A DNA stretch of 64,000 nt, taken from Hyphobacterium marinum (GTDB lineage Bacteria; Pseudomonadota; Alphaproteobacteria; Caulobacterales; Maricaulaceae). The DNA is taken from contig NZ_JAZDRO010000001.1 in the NCBI RefSeq assembly GCF_036330325.1, positions 62,001-126,000 on the forward strand, read 5' to 3'. Below, piece after piece: positions 63,162 to 64,000 of the stretch (the first letter of the stretch is position 1; every line of letters begins with the position of its first letter). The position numbers and the translations under genes were made by a program. A model generated the notes under the pieces. That model was not told where the DNA came from. It did not search any database and saw only the letters and a list, made by a program, of their open reading frames with translations.

Positions 63162-64000
63162 TTAGTGACTGGTGATTTCTGATATCCACAAGGTGGCGTC
63201 CTGCAGGGCGGCTTCCCCGTAAGTGCCCACATAGATGTCGTATTGTCCCGATGGCGGCGTGTCCCAGCGCAGTGACGGATTGAGGCCTTCACCGCTGTCG
63301 TCATCGCAATACCAGAGCCCGTCCGGGCCATTGATCACGAGCGTGGTGTCAGCCTCTGACCCGACCGAGATGATCAGCGGCGGCGATCCGGCATTGTAGG
63401 TAAAGCGGAAATCGGGAGCCTGGGCGACAAAGCCGACGCACGGCGCGCCGATCGCGGCGGCTGCATCGATGGCACCGCCTGACTGCAGCTGTATCTCGAA
63501 TGGATCAGGCAGGAAACCATAATCCAGAGACACGGTGCCGAATGTCGGGTCGAGGGACCAATCGGGCACCGGTGGCTCGGCGACTTCCGGCGGAATTTCG
63601 GTAATGGACAGCTGCGCAGGCCGGATACCGGCATTGCCATACGTCCCGACAAAGATGTCGTACTGACCTGATGGCGGGCTGGTCCAGTATAGGCGCGGAT
63701 TGAGATTTCCGGCGCTGTCGTCATCGCAATACCACAGCCCGTCCGGGCCGTTGATCACGAGCGTGGTGTCAACATTCGCCGTGACTTCGAAGATCAGCGG
63801 GAGGTCGCCGGCTTCATAAGTCAGGCGGTAATCCGGCGCATTGGCGATAAAGCCGGTGCAGTGCCCGCCGATCATGCGGGCGGCATTGATCTCGCCGCCG
63901 GAGTGAAGGTCGATGACATGGGGATCGGGCCGAAAGCCGTTCTGGAGGCTCGACGCGCCATAGGTCGGATTCAGCGTCCAGTCCTGCGCCCCGGCCGGAC
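63162..64000 (-). CDS. Second secreted PPC-like Cys-paired repeat protein (5'-partial)
   Basis: About 279 codons of a related protein whose start lies beyond base 64000; the frame is open to the edge and the residues AGAQDW there look like a signal cleavage site. Two repeats are visible, each with a cysteine pair exactly 44 residues apart (GHCTGF to WYCDDD, PCVGF to WYCDDD) and SGQYDI(F/Y)VGTYG. It ends 25 bases upstream of the three-repeat protein and points the same way, so the two form an operon from duplication. Confidence 0.8.
   Translation of the reverse strand, partial: PAGAQDWTLNPTYGASSLQNGFRPDPHVIDLHSGGEINAARMIGGHCTGFIANAPDYRLTYEAGDLPLIFEVTANVDTTLVINGPDGLWYCDDDSAGNLNPRLYWTSPPSGQYDIFVGTYGNAGIRPAQLSITEIPPEVAEPPVPDWSLDPTFGTVSLDYGFLPDPFEIQLQSGGAIDAAAAIGAPCVGFVAQAPDFRFTYNAGSPPLIISVGSEADTTLVINGPDGLWYCDDDSGEGLNPSLRWDTPPSGQYDIYVGTYGEAALQDATLWISEITSH

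Overview
The window reads as a chromosomal segment of an alphaproteobacterium, most like the Maricaulales/Hyphomonadaceae-Caulobacterales side of the class. This rests on GC-rich coding sequence, an EipA (DUF1134) gene, a class II ribonucleotide reductase, the rpmI-rplT-pheS-pheT block and the general gene content. It is a judgement from protein resemblance, not a phylogeny.

Region 1 (1-18.9 kb) is an anaerobic-respiration block. On the minus strand it holds two nitrate/nitrite transporters (narK1, narK2) and a 5'-complete narG that runs off the left edge. On the plus strand it holds a Crp/Fnr regulator of the cysteine-poor Dnr/NnrR type and moaA-moaD-moaE-moaB-moeA, which make the molybdenum cofactor NarG needs. 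Next come a DUF454 membrane protein, an unrecognised protein, nnrS, the B12-dependent ribonucleotide reductase nrdJ, a PLP-dependent decarboxylase and hemN. Six FNR/Dnr-type boxes (TTGAY-N4-RTCAA or close) lie in promoter positions, so the block looks like one oxygen/NO-controlled regulon. Its products replace oxygen-requiring steps: nitrate respiration, oxygen-independent heme synthesis and oxygen-independent dNTP synthesis.

Region 2 (about 19.1-43.4 kb) is a metal-resistance island that ends against tRNA-Ser(GGA). It contains a MerR/MerT-like pair without merA, a copper operon (PepSY protein, His-rich protein, copB, multicopper oxidase), and a three-gene anti-sigma/metal-sensor/ECF-sigma cassette of CnrYXH type. 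It also contains a copper P-type ATPase behind a textbook CueR promoter, and cusC-cusB-cusA-cueR. The last part before the tRNA is debris: an intact qatD, a truncated qatC and the C-terminal remnant of a serine recombinase. A 12-bp sequence spanning the tRNA 3' end also occurs at 19.13 kb and may mark the left end.

Region 3 (43.6-64 kb) is mostly housekeeping: msrA, serB, serA, a TonB-domain protein, a 2OG-Fe(II) oxygenase, an AraC regulator, an exported peroxiredoxin, a HEXXH lipoprotein, lepA, a stand-alone BLUF photosensor, eipA and a GNAT acetyltransferase. The pheT and pheS genes are separated by three small genes and followed upstream by rplT and rpmI. The right edge holds a MerC-domain protein and two secreted proteins built from a cysteine-paired repeat.
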